DNA from: Chaetoceros tenuissimus
Taxonomy: Eukaryota > Bacillariophyta > Thalassiosirophyceae > Chaetocerotales > Chaetocerotaceae
Assembly (NCBI GenBank): GCA_021927905.1
Contig: BLLK01000051.1
Location: 496,001 to 560,000, forward strand
Reading direction: 5' to 3'
DNA: 64,000 bases
Shown: piece by piece, positions 31,644 through 41,668 of the stretch
Layout of the letters: the number at the start of each line of letters is the position of its first letter
Position numbering within the stretch: position 1 is the first letter of the stretch
Notes under the pieces: generated by a model
The model's input: only the letters and a program-made list of their open reading frames with translations
The model's database searches: none
Told to the model about the DNA's origin: nothing
Position numbers and translations under genes: made by a program

Positions 31644-31775
31644 ACTATAAAGTCCAAGATGACGAACATTTCCTTGGCAATGAATTTTATATTAAGATTG
31701 TTGTATTAAAGCGAGTAACTGTACTGCATTATTCAAAAACTATATTTTACTAGACTTATAGAATCTATTTCTTGT

Positions 31776-33361
31776 TTAAATCAAACTTTCTTCCAACCAT
31801 CGAACAAGTTCATCTACAGTCTCATCAGCACCTTGATACAATAAACTATTCTTGGCAGTATCTTCACCTAAAATATCTTCCGCCTTGGTTGCTAGATCTA
31901 GGGGAGGCGCGAGGCAAGGAGTTGCATGTCCTCCTTTCAAAACAGTTCGTTGGACATCAAAAATGGGGCGTTTATTCTTCATGACTGTCTCTGCTTCTTT
32001 TAACAAAGTTTGGATATCTTCGCTCTCGTCAAGTGGATCTGAGTCTTTTTAAAAAAGAGTGATTAGATATGAGGTATGTTATTCGCTTTACTCAGCCAAC
32101 ACGTATCTTTTAAACTCACCATATTGTATCACTAAAGTTCTTCTAGCTCTATAACTTTTTCTAGCAGCTGCTTTGACACTACTCGGTGTAGGATTAAAGT
32201 CTCGTGCACCATCTGCCACTTCTTCAATCAAGGAAGGAATTTGTTCCAATACATCTAATGATTGATCCAATAATGGAATCACACCCGCAGATTCTTGTGC
32301 CTTTTTCAATGGTTCGACAGTTTTACCAAATGTATCTCTTACAAAAGAAGGAATGACAATGTCTTGTGGTAATATCCCCATCAATGGTTTCGGAGTGGTA
32401 CGTTTCACAATATCAGACAAAAGATCATCGGGAGGTAAATCGCCCACAATGGCATTTCTCGTCAATTCAATTCCAATATTGAGCAATTCGACTGAATTTG
32501 GTGGATAAACATTTCCATCACTCGATCCACCCACCAGTTCCGATAATGGATTGGTAGAATTTGTTCCCAATTGTGTAAATAATGGAGCAAATACTTCATC
32601 AAAGAATGGAACTGCATCCTTGATGGGTTTATTATTGTAACTCAATAAAGCATTGGCAGCTCTTGGCGTGTCTGGAAACAAAGTCGTGATTAACAATTGC
32701 AAAAGTGCCCCACAGGAATGTCCAACGCCAATGACTGGTACTGGACCGTATTGTTGTGCAAGTGAGGGCGCGATACGTTCAAATCTTCCAATGATATCGT
32801 CACATGTTTGGATATGATCAAATGATAATGTATAGGGTGTAGCTACAATCAGAAAACCTTTTTCAGCCAATTTTTCTAAAATATATCTGTAGGAAATGTC
32901 AGGTGCTGCTCCTACAATTGCTCCTCCAAGGAAATGAATCAATGCTCTAATAGAAAAATAGGAAAAGAAAGAAAGAAAGAAAGAAAGAAAGAGAAGAAGA
33001 AAGATAAATTAGCAACATAGAAATAGAAATATGAAATTTCTCTTTCTGGTGCATACCTTGGTTCACTGACATTGATACTTGGTCGTAATACATAATTGCC
33101 ATGCATCTCTTCCCAATCACCGAGTCCATTGGCAACAGCAACATCATCCTCGAAATTAGGCAAAGGTTCATATTCCTCTTGAGATGGGACATCCGATGGC
33201 GTATCGAATTCGTCATCAATGTTAATTTCAAATGATTGATCTGCATATATTCTAGATGAAGAAGATCTAGAGACTGTATGAGAAGATAGAGATGAAGGGA
33301 CAAAGGCTTGACTGTAAAGGCTGCGAGAGGCCAACAGAAGAAAAGTAGAAAATTGCTTCAT
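31776..33361 (-). CDS. Plastid-targeted DUF1350 alpha/beta-hydrolase-like protein
   Basis: Three exons on the reverse strand: 33361-33057, 32946-32120 and 32044-31776, with introns of 110 and 75 bp (donors GTATGC and GTGAGT); 466 residues. The N-terminus is a signal peptide with 'YSQA|FVPSS', an ASAFAP-type site with Phe20, followed by a Ser-rich transit peptide. The body matches the DUF1350 family found in cyanobacteria and plastids: 'IHFLGGAIVGAAPDISYRY', 'GFLIVATPYTLSFDH' and a nucleophile elbow 'GVGHSCGALLQ' (GxSxG) near residue 177. The C-terminal exon ends in 'GHATPCLAPPLDLATKAED', where the acid/His positions may lie. The substrate is unknown. The (AAAG)n tract lies in intron 1. Confidence 0.9.
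32964..32994. repeat. (AAAG)n microsatellite
   Basis: About seven AAAG units inside intron 1 of the DUF1350 gene, close to its 3' splice site (a CTTT polypyrimidine tract on the coding strand). Confidence 0.9.
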
Positions 33362-33554
33362 TTTGATGACTGGATATGTTGATCTTCTGCTATCAGTTTT
33401 TCCTACTTCTTTCTTTCCCTTTCTATGATTGACATTCTATCGAATTAAACTCATACAAGGATTGTTTTACTTTGCAATAGAATGTTTGCATCTGATGTGT
33501 CTCAATGATGTGTTTTCCGCGAGAAAGAGCTGCGAGCTGCGAGGTGGCTCCTTC

Positions 33555-33825
33555 AACTGACTCCCTACTTGATAGGGATTATAGAAATGTCTTCTTGTTA
33601 TTTCAGTCACTTTTCTAAAAAAAGTAAAATCAACTTCAATTTGATATTGAATGAATGCAAGGAATGTGTAGCACTGCTCCTTTTCATGGAGATAATATTC
33701 CAATAAATAAGGTTCATGTAAATAGCTCGTTCAACTGAAATCATACTTGATAGGGATGATAGAAATGTCCTCTATTTCATTCTGGCTGGTCACTTTTCTA
33801 AAAAAAGTAAAATCAACTTTGCTCT
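33555..33825. repeat. Diverged direct repeat, about 80 bp, two copies
   Basis: 'acttgatagggattatagaa' near 33566 and 'acttgatagggatgatagaa' near 33746 start two related stretches that both end in 'cacttttctaaaaaaagtaa' and 'aatcaactt'. The copies are about 180 bp apart. They sit in noncoding DNA upstream of the DUF1350 gene and make the open frame at 33467-33703 doubtful. Confidence 0.7.
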
Positions 33826-33927
33826 TCAACATGGTGGTTGAATGAAATGCATTGGAACTTAGTTGAAACTGTACAGTTTCACTTTATGGAAGTTTAGTTG
33901 CTAATTGAGACACTATAGATTTTTCCA

Positions 33928-34173
33928 TCATTCCAACAAAGAATCGTAAGTGTAGTTGCTACATTGTGTTGACTTGTGCATAGTGTCTTTTTCGTTTTCT
34001 TTGAGAAACTCGTTGTATGTCTTGTATTCATGTATATCCTTGAGATCTTCAACAAATTCATTGTATGTCTTGTATTGATGTAAATGATTCTTTTCAAGAT
34101 CTTTAATTGATTCTTTACTCTTTTGATTTTGTTCGTTTGTTACTTCTTTCTTGAATAGGTGCATCAAGTCCAT
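33928..34173 (-). CDS. Small charged hypothetical protein
   Basis: 81 residues from an ATG at 34173. It contains two copies of a short unit, 'HQYKTYNEFVEDLKD' and 'HEYKTYNEFLKENEKD', in a Lys/Glu-rich context. No domain recognised. Internal repetition at the protein level gives slight support; otherwise it could be chance. Confidence 0.3.
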   Translation of the reverse strand: MDLMHLFKKEVTNEQNQKSKESIKDLEKNHLHQYKTYNEFVEDLKDIHEYKTYNEFLKENEKDTMHKSTQCSNYTYDSLLE

Positions 34174-34355
34174 TCTTACTTGAGCGAAATTCTCTCACAT
34201 TCCAATCGTGTTCCGCAGAAGCTTTTGTAGAGTACCAAAAAGCAATATGCAAAAGCGTCGTCTAATTGTTATTATCAAAGTGGGACTACTGAAATAGAAT
34301 TTTCACACCGCGTCCTATTTTATGCAATAAACGATTAGTCTCTTCTTGTCTTCCA

Positions 34356-34781
34356 CTACTTCAGAATATGCGCTGAAAGCACAACTGCAATGAAAACGCA
34401 CACTGCACACAAACTCCCTGTTACTATAACAGCAATTCTTTCGTCGTTATGTTGTGCAGCACATCTAGAATCACTGTGGTCTTCTGGGTTGTATAATGTC
34501 TTGAATGGTTGACCAACAAAGGTATCTTTGTAGCAATGATTGTGCTCTTTGTATGTATAAAATGTTTGATCAGGGTCATCATCAATGCTATATCCTATCA
34601 AACATACGAATGAATCGTCTCCATATCGTGATGTTTCAATTACTCTCCCAGTCACTGGCTCCCAATCCTTATAATTGAAGTAAGGGACCGCAGCAATTGT
34701 AAAAAGTACCCCTGAAAGCAAGAAAACGACGAGAACTATCAATGCTAACTTCTTTTTCCAATTCCAAGAACTCATTATCAT
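34356..34781 (-). CDS. DUF3592-like two-helix membrane protein
   Basis: 141 residues. A first membrane helix at about 11-33 ('ALIVLVVFLLSGVLFTIAAV') and a second at about 117-138 ('AVIVTGSLCAVCVFIAVVL') flank a beta-rich loop with 'WEPVTGRVIETSRYG', 'CLIGYSIDDDPDQTFYT' and 'LYNPEDHSDSRC'. This helix-loop-helix pattern with a 'V.G.V..' start and 'YNP..' end is that of DUF3592 proteins, whose function is unknown. The smaller protein at 35128-35454 on the same strand seems a diverged relative. Confidence 0.6.
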   Translation of the reverse strand: MIMSSWNWKKKLALIVLVVFLLSGVLFTIAAVPYFNYKDWEPVTGRVIETSRYGDDSFVCLIGYSIDDDPDQTFYTYKEHNHCYKDTFVGQPFKTLYNPEDHSDSRCAAQHNDERIAVIVTGSLCAVCVFIAVVLSAHILK

Positions 34782-35127
34782 AAAGTAATTTATTTCAATT
34801 TAGTTTTTATGACATTGGGATTGAGTTCTTTGCATTCGTGATGGCTCCCATAAAAGTATAGGGTTCGGGTTCGTATTCTTCTAGTATGTCATTGGCATCC
34901 AAATTATTTTATACAACATGTGTAAAATAGTTTTCTCAGTGATTGAAATAAATTTTGGTAGTAATATTAATGCATATCTACTACCTTGACGACAACATAT
35001 TCAGGAAGTTTGATACCAACATTCTCCTATACACATCCTTATTCGCTCAAGAGACACCAAAGAAGAAATACAAACCAATGAAGATAAGCATTACAGCAAG
35101 AATACTGAAAGCAACTGCTAGAAATAT

Positions 35128-35454
35128 TTAATCTTGTCGAAACATTGATGCTGACGTACATTTGCTCAAGTTATTAGGATCGCATCTCAAGTCATAAGTA
35201 CTGTCGAGAGAAGTACTTCCGCAAAATGTAGTTTCGTAGATGTAAATTCCTTCACCGTCTATTTCATACTGTATCTGACATGCATTCTTGTCTTCGTTGA
35301 TTGCTATAACTTTACCAATCACACTTTCTGTCCACCTTAAAGTTGGAAAATGGCGTGGAGCACATATATAAAGTGCAACGAAACAATATACCAATATTAC
35401 AGTTACAACCAATCTAAATATCCATGATTTCTTGATACAGTCTCTATCCACCAT
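35128..35454 (-). CDS. DUF3592-like protein with one membrane helix
   Basis: 108 residues. One hydrophobic helix at about 13-31 ('LVVTVILVYCFVALYIC') is followed by 'VIGKVIAINEDKNACQIQYE', 'GEGIYIYETTFCGS' and 'DLRCDPNNLSKC'. The loop aligns in outline with that of the neighbour at 34356-34781 (V.G.VI, C.I.Y.ID, cysteine, YD.R.DP), but the second helix is absent, so it may be truncated or continue in an exon I did not find. The region between the two genes shows nothing else. Confidence 0.5.
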   Translation of the reverse strand: MVDRDCIKKSWIFRLVVTVILVYCFVALYICAPRHFPTLRWTESVIGKVIAINEDKNACQIQYEIDGEGIYIYETTFCGSTSLDSTYDLRCDPNNLSKCTSASMFRQD

Positions 35455-35800
35455 TTTTTATTTGAGTTTTAGTTTTTAAATATAATAGTCTTTGCAAGTG
35501 CTACTCATATGCTATTTGATATTAATTTCATTTCGAAGTGAGAGGAAGCTTTTGGGTTCGAAAAGAAAAAGGGGTTCGGGTTCTCTCTCACTCATTCCTA
35601 CGTACATCATTGGAAAATACTTGACACCAATAAATGGCCTTAAGCGAAGGCAAAAATCCTCCAATCTTCCGATCGTGTCATCGTGTCTAACTCTCATTCT
35701 TCTCTCATTACACCACAACTCCAGCAGTACTTTGTTCAAACCCCAACCTATAAATAAAACACAATTAAGACTGATACCTATCTAACATAAATAAAAGAAA

Positions 35801-36586
35801 ATGGTTACAAATCTGTTCATTGCTTTTCTAGCAGCAGTACTAACAACCTTTGCATCATATGTGGCAGCAGAACTAAACATTGAAGATGCATTAGCTCGTG
35901 CGTCAGCAGTCCAAGAACAACTCGAACTTCGACAAGACCATCATGCACTACGAGCCCTTAAAGAAGAATGCCTCGCGTCTGACTTTGCTTGTCTACTAGC
36001 TTCTCCTGAAATTTTAGTTGAATCCTTGACACCTTTCTTTGAGCTATTGATGAGTAATACAACCAATGTAGAAGAACTAGAAGGAATATGCGACGATTGG
36101 ACCAATTGCGATTTCAAAGGAAGCATTATTGAAACAAACATGACGGCTGAATGTTACATAAAGGGTGGACAGAATGTAACAACTGATATACGTCTATGTG
36201 ATAGACTCAAGGATGATGTAATCAATTGGATGAAGGAATCGGAACTTGTGAATGGCTTTGTGCAAAGCGAAGATCAATTGAATGAATTGATTGATGTTGT
36301 AAAAAGTGTGAACGTTACTGAAGTTCAATGGACCAATGTGCCTCTTTGTATGCATAAAAGTTGCAAGCCCGATTTTGGGCTTGATGCGTTAGGCCCTTGT
36401 CTTCAGACTTTGGTCGATCAACTATCTCAAGATGAAGATACTTTAGGTTTGCCACCATCGGAATTTACCTTTATTACAGATATGGTGACTAGTATCTTTT
36501 CCAAAGAAGAATGTAGTTCGTCAAGTATGATGATGACTGGTGTTGCTGGACTCATCACATTAGGAGTAGCGTTCCTTACTTTTTGA
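35801..36586 (+). CDS. Secreted Cys-rich NVPxC-family protein, probably GPI-anchored
   Basis: 261 residues. Signal peptide 'LFIAFLAAVLTTFASYVAA', then a helical Cys-containing ectodomain with at least four N-glycosylation sequons (NTT, NMT, NVT, NVT). The C-terminus is a short hydrophobic tail ('MMMTGVAGLITLGVAFLTF') typical of GPI-anchor signals. 'WTNVPLCMHKSC' corresponds to 'NVPFCISSSC' in the 24669 gene and 'NVPSCLSASC' in the 59345 gene, followed in all three by a similar helical stretch, so they appear to be one family. This member has no KxxK tail. Cell-surface role inferred; no named homologue. Confidence 0.75.
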   Translation: MVTNLFIAFLAAVLTTFASYVAAELNIEDALARASAVQEQLELRQDHHALRALKEECLASDFACLLASPEILVESLTPFFELLMSNTTNVEELEGICDDWTNCDFKGSIIETNMTAECYIKGGQNVTTDIRLCDRLKDDVINWMKESELVNGFVQSEDQLNELIDVVKSVNVTEVQWTNVPLCMHKSCKPDFGLDALGPCLQTLVDQLSQDEDTLGLPPSEFTFITDMVTSIFSKEECSSSSMMMTGVAGLITLGVAFLTF

Positions 36587-36828
36587 TTAATAGAACCGGT
36601 TATGTTACAATTTCAAGTTATAAATATTCTCTTTCCATTGGTTTGGAATATTTTTGATGAGTAAGGATCTGAAAAGATTTAATTAAAAATAATAAATCGA
36701 TTTTCTATGATATTCTATGAGAATGATTTATTTTATCTCACTTGCACATATATGAATCACGATGTATCAGTTAGGAATCACTCTTTACCAGTTTTTATAC
36801 AATGATGCGCGTCAAATTCCAGCTGAGA

Positions 36829-37020
36829 TTAAACTCCCGCCTTCATCAACTTAGTAGCCATTTTCTTCACCTTTGGAGTCTTTGAACTTTTTGCGCTCTT
36901 GTCGCTTTGTTCTTCCCAAATGAAGCTACAACCTTTTGGCTTTTTAGGGAAGGTCATTCGATTAGTGCAAGGTGGTAGAAACAAAGCAATATCTGCGTTG
37001 AAATCATCATCACTGCACAC
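36829..37020 (-). other. Possible Lys-rich coding fragment
   Basis: A 63-codon open frame, extending upstream without an ATG, with 'DKSAKSSKTPKVKK' near its C-terminus. The KxxK spacing recalls the tail of the 24669 protein. It may be a 3' exon or a decayed remnant. Too short and startless to call as a gene. Confidence 0.25.
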
Positions 37021-37382
37021 GTTTGGAAGCAGCGACCGATTATATAATAGTCTACAGAAACAATACCCAATTCTGGAGAAAAGCAGTCGCCTCCCAGATA
37101 TTGATTAACAATCATAAAGAAAGAATGAAGATGTCAAAAGGCTTCTCATTTCAGATTAGCAAAGATTCTTTTTCTTCAAATTTCCATAAGACAATGACGG
37201 TCATCAAAAGGCTTCAAGTCTATGACGTAGCATTCCTCATCCTTTCACCAAAATAGCCACATTGAATTCTGATGCAGACCTTCCTCTATCTTTCCGTTTT
37301 AGCTTCGTTTGATGCATCTCAAAAAGATCTCTTTTCTAAAGCTATATATATTCAATTGATAATAAAGAAAAACAGAGCCTCT

Positions 37383-38525
37383 ATGAAGATAAAAAGTATT
37401 TCTTATGCTGTGCTCCTCGCATATTTGCAAACGAAACAAGTTGCATCTTTCTCACCGACGAGAGGAGGGATGACATCTCTTCGAGGAGGAGTTCTTCGTC
37501 AGCCTCGTCTGGCACCAAACGCATCAATTGTTGCTGTTGCTTCCTCTATCCTTAAGCTGCAACAGAGAAAGAAAAACAGTATGCGCCTGTCAGTTGCATT
37601 AGAACCGAACGATCAAAATGAGTTCCAATTTTCATTTCCTACAGAAGATTTGTTTCCAGAATCCAAATTCGACATATTCCTACTCATCCCTCTTATTCTA
37701 CCATTTGTAGCCTGGGAGACTTTTGACTATGCCGAAATGGCATTCGGTCATTTTTATGAATTCTTGGCGAAAGATCAGTCCTTTCATCCGGTAGACGGAG
37801 GAAAATTGCAAGCCAATCTGATCTCGCCCACATTGAACGGTATCGTTTTGCCCATGTGTACCTTTCTTTTTTCTACTCTTGTCAGTACAAGCATCTCTAC
37901 ATTGAGAAATAGATTGACAAGTGTCAAGGAATGTCTCACCAAGGAAGCTGGAGATTTACAAAAGCTTTTCCTTTTACTAGAATATTACCCTACAGAAGCA
38001 AAGGCAAAAAGTCAACATCTCATTTACAACTATTGTGAACGCCTGATTGAAGAAAGTGATGATAGATATGATCATGAAACCTTTACTGGAAGCATTGACG
38101 TTGAAATCAATAAGCTCATGATGTTACTAAATGACTTGGAACTAAAGCATTATGTAGGTGAAGACATTCCTCACTCTATTACGGCTCAGTCCTTTACTGC
38201 AATTGATAACCTGAATGAGAATAGGCTATCGAGAATGACGCATTTGAGAGAACCGTTCCCTGTTTTGCATTATATTATTCTTGGCTCTTTACCGATTGCT
38301 ATAGTCTTTTCGTTTCTTATGCAAACGAATAATGATACTTTGCGTTTTCTGGACGAAATCCAATTGAAGATTCTTTGGACTATGCTCTTTGGAGTACTGT
38401 CATTAATTGCAATTGTTATCTACGACTTGCAGGGACCATTTCGAGGTTCCTATCGCGTTTCAAATGCTATAGAACAAGTACAATTGATCAAAAGAGATTT
38501 GGAAAAGGAAATGTCGATGAACTAA
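37383..38525 (+). CDS. Plastid-targeted DUF4239 (bestrophin-like) membrane protein
   Basis: 380 residues from ATG 37383; the frame opens at 37272, but the later Met begins a signal peptide with 'QVAS|FSPTRGG', an ASAFAP-type site (Phe23), so the plastid is the likely destination. Membrane segments lie at about 98-117 ('IFLLIPLILPFVAWETF'), 155-175, 300-320 and 332-350. 'SVKECLTKEAGDLQKLFLLL' and the C-terminal 'DLQGPFRGSYRVSNAI' match the DUF4239 family, distant relatives of bestrophin anion channels. In plastids such proteins could conduct ions across envelope or thylakoid, which is inference. The gene converges on the GPCR-like gene with 67 bp between stops. Confidence 0.78.
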   Translation: MKIKSISYAVLLAYLQTKQVASFSPTRGGMTSLRGGVLRQPRLAPNASIVAVASSILKLQQRKKNSMRLSVALEPNDQNEFQFSFPTEDLFPESKFDIFLLIPLILPFVAWETFDYAEMAFGHFYEFLAKDQSFHPVDGGKLQANLISPTLNGIVLPMCTFLFSTLVSTSISTLRNRLTSVKECLTKEAGDLQKLFLLLEYYPTEAKAKSQHLIYNYCERLIEESDDRYDHETFTGSIDVEINKLMMLLNDLELKHYVGEDIPHSITAQSFTAIDNLNENRLSRMTHLREPFPVLHYIILGSLPIAIVFSFLMQTNNDTLRFLDEIQLKILWTMLFGVLSLIAIVIYDLQGPFRGSYRVSNAIEQVQLIKRDLEKEMSMN

Positions 38526-38592
38526 TATTGAATACGTTATTTTTATAAGTTAGAATTATGAGTTTCTTGGTTCTCTCTGTCTATTTGATTAT

Positions 38593-40311
38593 TCATGTAT
38601 GTGAGTCAATGTGCTCATTGTCTTGTGAGTTAATGCGCGCATTGTCCATATCTTCTTCATAATCAAAACAGCTTTCAATAGAAAAACCATCAAACGACCC
38701 AGCAAGTAACGATTCATTTGCATTTCTAGAAAGTGACTGTAGTCTTCGTACTGGTGAACCACCTTTGACATACTTCCATTTTTCTTTCGGGTTGTGAGCG
38801 GCATTACTTTCACTTATATTCTCATCGCTACCATGTACAGCTGCCATGTTCGACATGATTCCCATTGCTACTAAATCTTTAGTCTCTCCATATTGATATG
38901 CATTTTCAACACCAAATGGAATACTATTACTCCTCTCTTGATGGGGAATGATCGGAACGTTTTCAGTTTCATAGGCTTCATCTGGCACTTCGCCTCCATT
39001 CAGAAGGACTAGATAAAAAGAATAACACCATGAAAAGTCTGGTTTCAACCTCCTTAAATTAGCAATTGCTGGTCGAGTGAATACAAGGATATTCATTATG
39101 CCAACTCCAGCAAAGCATATAGTCATGAAATAGCGCAAATAAGGATTGCCGCTACCTGGTGCGTTTCCATTTATATTTCTAGTAATACTCACGAAGAAAA
39201 AGGGAAAGTTTCCTAAAATGTATGCTCCGGCGAAAAGGAATACTTGGGTTGTTGAAACTTTGAGATACAACTTTCTCAGAGTTTCAGCTTTTTCTGCAGC
39301 TTCCTCAGCGTTTCTATTGTCGTCAGGTCTATCTGTAGATGAGATTTCATGCTTATCTTCATCCTGCATAGATGTGTCAGAATCTCTACTTTGTGCTACT
39401 GAGGGATCAGAAATTACACCTGTAAATGATCTTTCATGTTCGTCTTCGTCCTCAATAGATATATCAGAACTTCTCATTTGTGCTATGGAGGGCTCAGACC
39501 TTCGAAGTTGTGATTCTAATTTGCGACCATCTCTTTTTGATATTTTACTGTATATATTGCTTACATGGCAAACATGGTACAATAAGCCTGCCATAAAGAA
39601 AATAATCACGATGAAAGAAGATCCCGTTATAACAAAGGACACAAGTATCACAAATTTTATAGCCCTTTCATTGTCTTTATCACACTCTCCTACCACATCA
39701 GGTAAAAGTTGACATCCTGCTGGCCTTGGTGCAACTGCACAATAGGTACCATTGGTAGTTAAATTCAAAGCGTCTAGGCATATAGCTGCGATATTAAAGA
39801 TGGTCACAATTGCGAATATAAACAAATGAATCTTGATCTCGAATCGCTGCTTGAATACGTCATCGGGTATCTTGTGCTTGATTTTACAATAGTAATAAAA
39901 GCACAGGAAGGCAATGTACAATTGCGACAAGTGCCAACCGGTATACATCAGTACTCCATCGAAAACACAGGTTCTTTGATTTCCAATGCCCCATCTAGCA
40001 AATTGTGGTACATCATTCGGCGTGAGCAAAACCACCCCAGCTGAAAGAGAGAAGGATTGCAACATATCTGCAATGGATATTCCAAAGATGATTCTTCTAT
40101 ATGCATTCTTACTCAGTCCTACTCTGTGTTTCTGGCTGTGTTTCTGTTTCTTTGCAACACTTAGAACTACAACAAGAGAAGCAAAGAATGAAATGGATGC
40201 GACTACAATTTGTAAAATTGTTCTCTCGACCCAAATTGTGTCTTCTTTTATAGTAGATGATACACCATCGGAGCCCTCATTCGCTAGTACAGTTGTGTCA
40301 CTGGAACTCAT
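38593..40311 (-). CDS. Seven-transmembrane GPCR-like receptor
   Basis: 572 residues, single exon. Seven hydrophobic helices lie at about 31-53, 73-95, 115-141, 161-181, 219-246, 351-375 and 391-413. C115 at the top of helix 3 and cysteines in the second outer loop (191, 200, 210) could form the usual disulfide. The overall pattern ('GISIADMLQS', 'FVFTRPAIANLRRL'-like helix 7 end) suits the cAMP-receptor/secretin-like class seen in diatoms rather than rhodopsin. The third inner loop is long and holds two copies of an acidic 29-residue unit, 'SEPSIAQMRSSDISIEDEDE' and 'SDPSVAQSRDSDTSMQDEDK'. The 160-residue C-tail is Ser-rich. Ligand and G-protein coupling are unknown. Confidence 0.8.
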   Translation of the reverse strand: MSSSDTTVLANEGSDGVSSTIKEDTIWVERTILQIVVASISFFASLVVVLSVAKKQKHSQKHRVGLSKNAYRRIIFGISIADMLQSFSLSAGVVLLTPNDVPQFARWGIGNQRTCVFDGVLMYTGWHLSQLYIAFLCFYYYCKIKHKIPDDVFKQRFEIKIHLFIFAIVTIFNIAAICLDALNLTTNGTYCAVAPRPAGCQLLPDVVGECDKDNERAIKFVILVSFVITGSSFIVIIFFMAGLLYHVCHVSNIYSKISKRDGRKLESQLRRSEPSIAQMRSSDISIEDEDEHERSFTGVISDPSVAQSRDSDTSMQDEDKHEISSTDRPDDNRNAEEAAEKAETLRKLYLKVSTTQVFLFAGAYILGNFPFFFVSITRNINGNAPGSGNPYLRYFMTICFAGVGIMNILVFTRPAIANLRRLKPDFSWCYSFYLVLLNGGEVPDEAYETENVPIIPHQERSNSIPFGVENAYQYGETKDLVAMGIMSNMAAVHGSDENISESNAAHNPKEKWKYVKGGSPVRRLQSLSRNANESLLAGSFDGFSIESCFDYEEDMDNARINSQDNEHIDSHT

Positions 40312-40446
40312 TGCTCTGAGAAATAAACAGACCTATGGTATATTGGTGATTGGCAAGTTGGTTTAATACTTTGTAATCTGGCCGAGTTAAATTCATTCAC
40401 TTGTTCACAACACAAACAAGAAAAAGAAAAAAGGAAGGGGAGGAGG

Positions 40447-41059
40447 GTGACATATTTTAAGCAGCAATGTCGAATACAACTCTTAGTGTTATCTAGCTAT
40501 TCTTAGGTCGATCGCCCATCGAGCGACGATTGTCCATAGGAGATAAACTCCTAGAGCTGGGGGGTACCAAGGTTCCACCCCCTGCTCAACCCATAAGAGG
40601 CAAGATAGCTAGCTAGCTCATGTATCATACTTGCAATTGCATTCGCTGGATAGGCGTTACTTATCAAGGATCCTAGATCCTTTCCAAGTCCCTGCGAGTA
40701 GTCATCACTTCTAACCGACGCGGGATAGAAGCCCCCTAAACGCTTGACCTTCTGAGATACTGTATCAGATACGAGTATCACCAATACGAGAATTGTTCAA
40801 GTAGACTCAATTGCTAACTTAGCTACAAAACCGGGTGGCGAGGGTGGGAAAAAAGGAGTAAAAGTTAGCACAAAAGAGGGCCTATCTGAAGTGCTATTCG
40901 AATACAAGCTTTTATGAGCAACACCTTATCATAAATTAGAATCACTTCAGCTTGGCTTGAGCAAACATACGGAGTATCTCTGCTTGCCTCACTTTACAGT
41001 TGCATGACGTCACAGCTCTGATAATTGCTAACCCTGTTGAACTAAAGAGTACATGAAGG
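40447..41059. mobile_element. Short repeat element (internally deleted copy)
   Basis: 613 bp built of block A (40447-40829), a 19-bp GC-rich joint ('accgggtggcgagggtggg') and block B (40849-41059). A recurs at 41060-41438 with only a 4-bp indel (gagc) noticed, and B recurs apparently identically at 45574-45784. It looks like an internally deleted version of the adjacent long element, joined head to tail. No terminal inverted repeat and no ORF. Flanks on both outer sides are GGAGGAGG-like. Confidence 0.7.
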
Positions 41060-41668
41060 GTGACATATTTTAAGCAGCAATGTCGAATACAACTCTTAGT
41101 GTTATCTAGCTATTCTTAGGTCGATCGCCCATCGACGATTGTCCATAGGAGATAAACTCCTAGAGCTGGGGGGTACCAAGGTTCCACCCCCTGCTCAACC
41201 CATAAGAGGCAAGATAGCTAGCTAGCTCATGTATCATACTTGCAATTGCATTCGCTGGATAGGCGTTACTTATCAAGGATCCTAGATCCTTTCCAAGTCC
41301 CTGCGAGTAGTCATCACTTCTAACCGACGCGGGATAGAAGCCCCCTAAACGCTTGACCTTCTGAGATACTGTATCAGATACGAGTATCACCAATACGAGA
41401 ATTGTTCAAGTAGACTCAATTGCTAACTTAGCTACAAACCCCCCCCTGGGATCGGATCAATGATAAGAAAGCAGTCTTCCTTGGACACTGAAATACAATG
41501 TGTTGCCATTGAGTATTCCAGAGGAAGAACCACCCACAACCTAGAAGAGCCAGCTCACTGAAGGATCTGGACGAGACCAAGGCAGAATAAAAGAGAACAG
41601 GACCGAGCTGCAGTACTGAATCAGACCCTATCGTAAAAGTTATCGAGAAAAGTCAGTTCAGTACAATG

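Noticed and set aside
33467-33703. 78-codon reverse-strand open frame
   Set aside because: It overlaps a noncoding direct repeat and has no conserved counterpart in the second repeat copy.
39146-39712. 188-codon forward open frame
   Set aside because: Antisense of the GPCR-like gene, whose seven helices are clear on the other strand.
40551-40784. 77-codon reverse-strand open frame, identical at 41160-41393
   Set aside because: The identity comes from duplication of the whole repeat block, not from coding constraint; no homologous domain seen.
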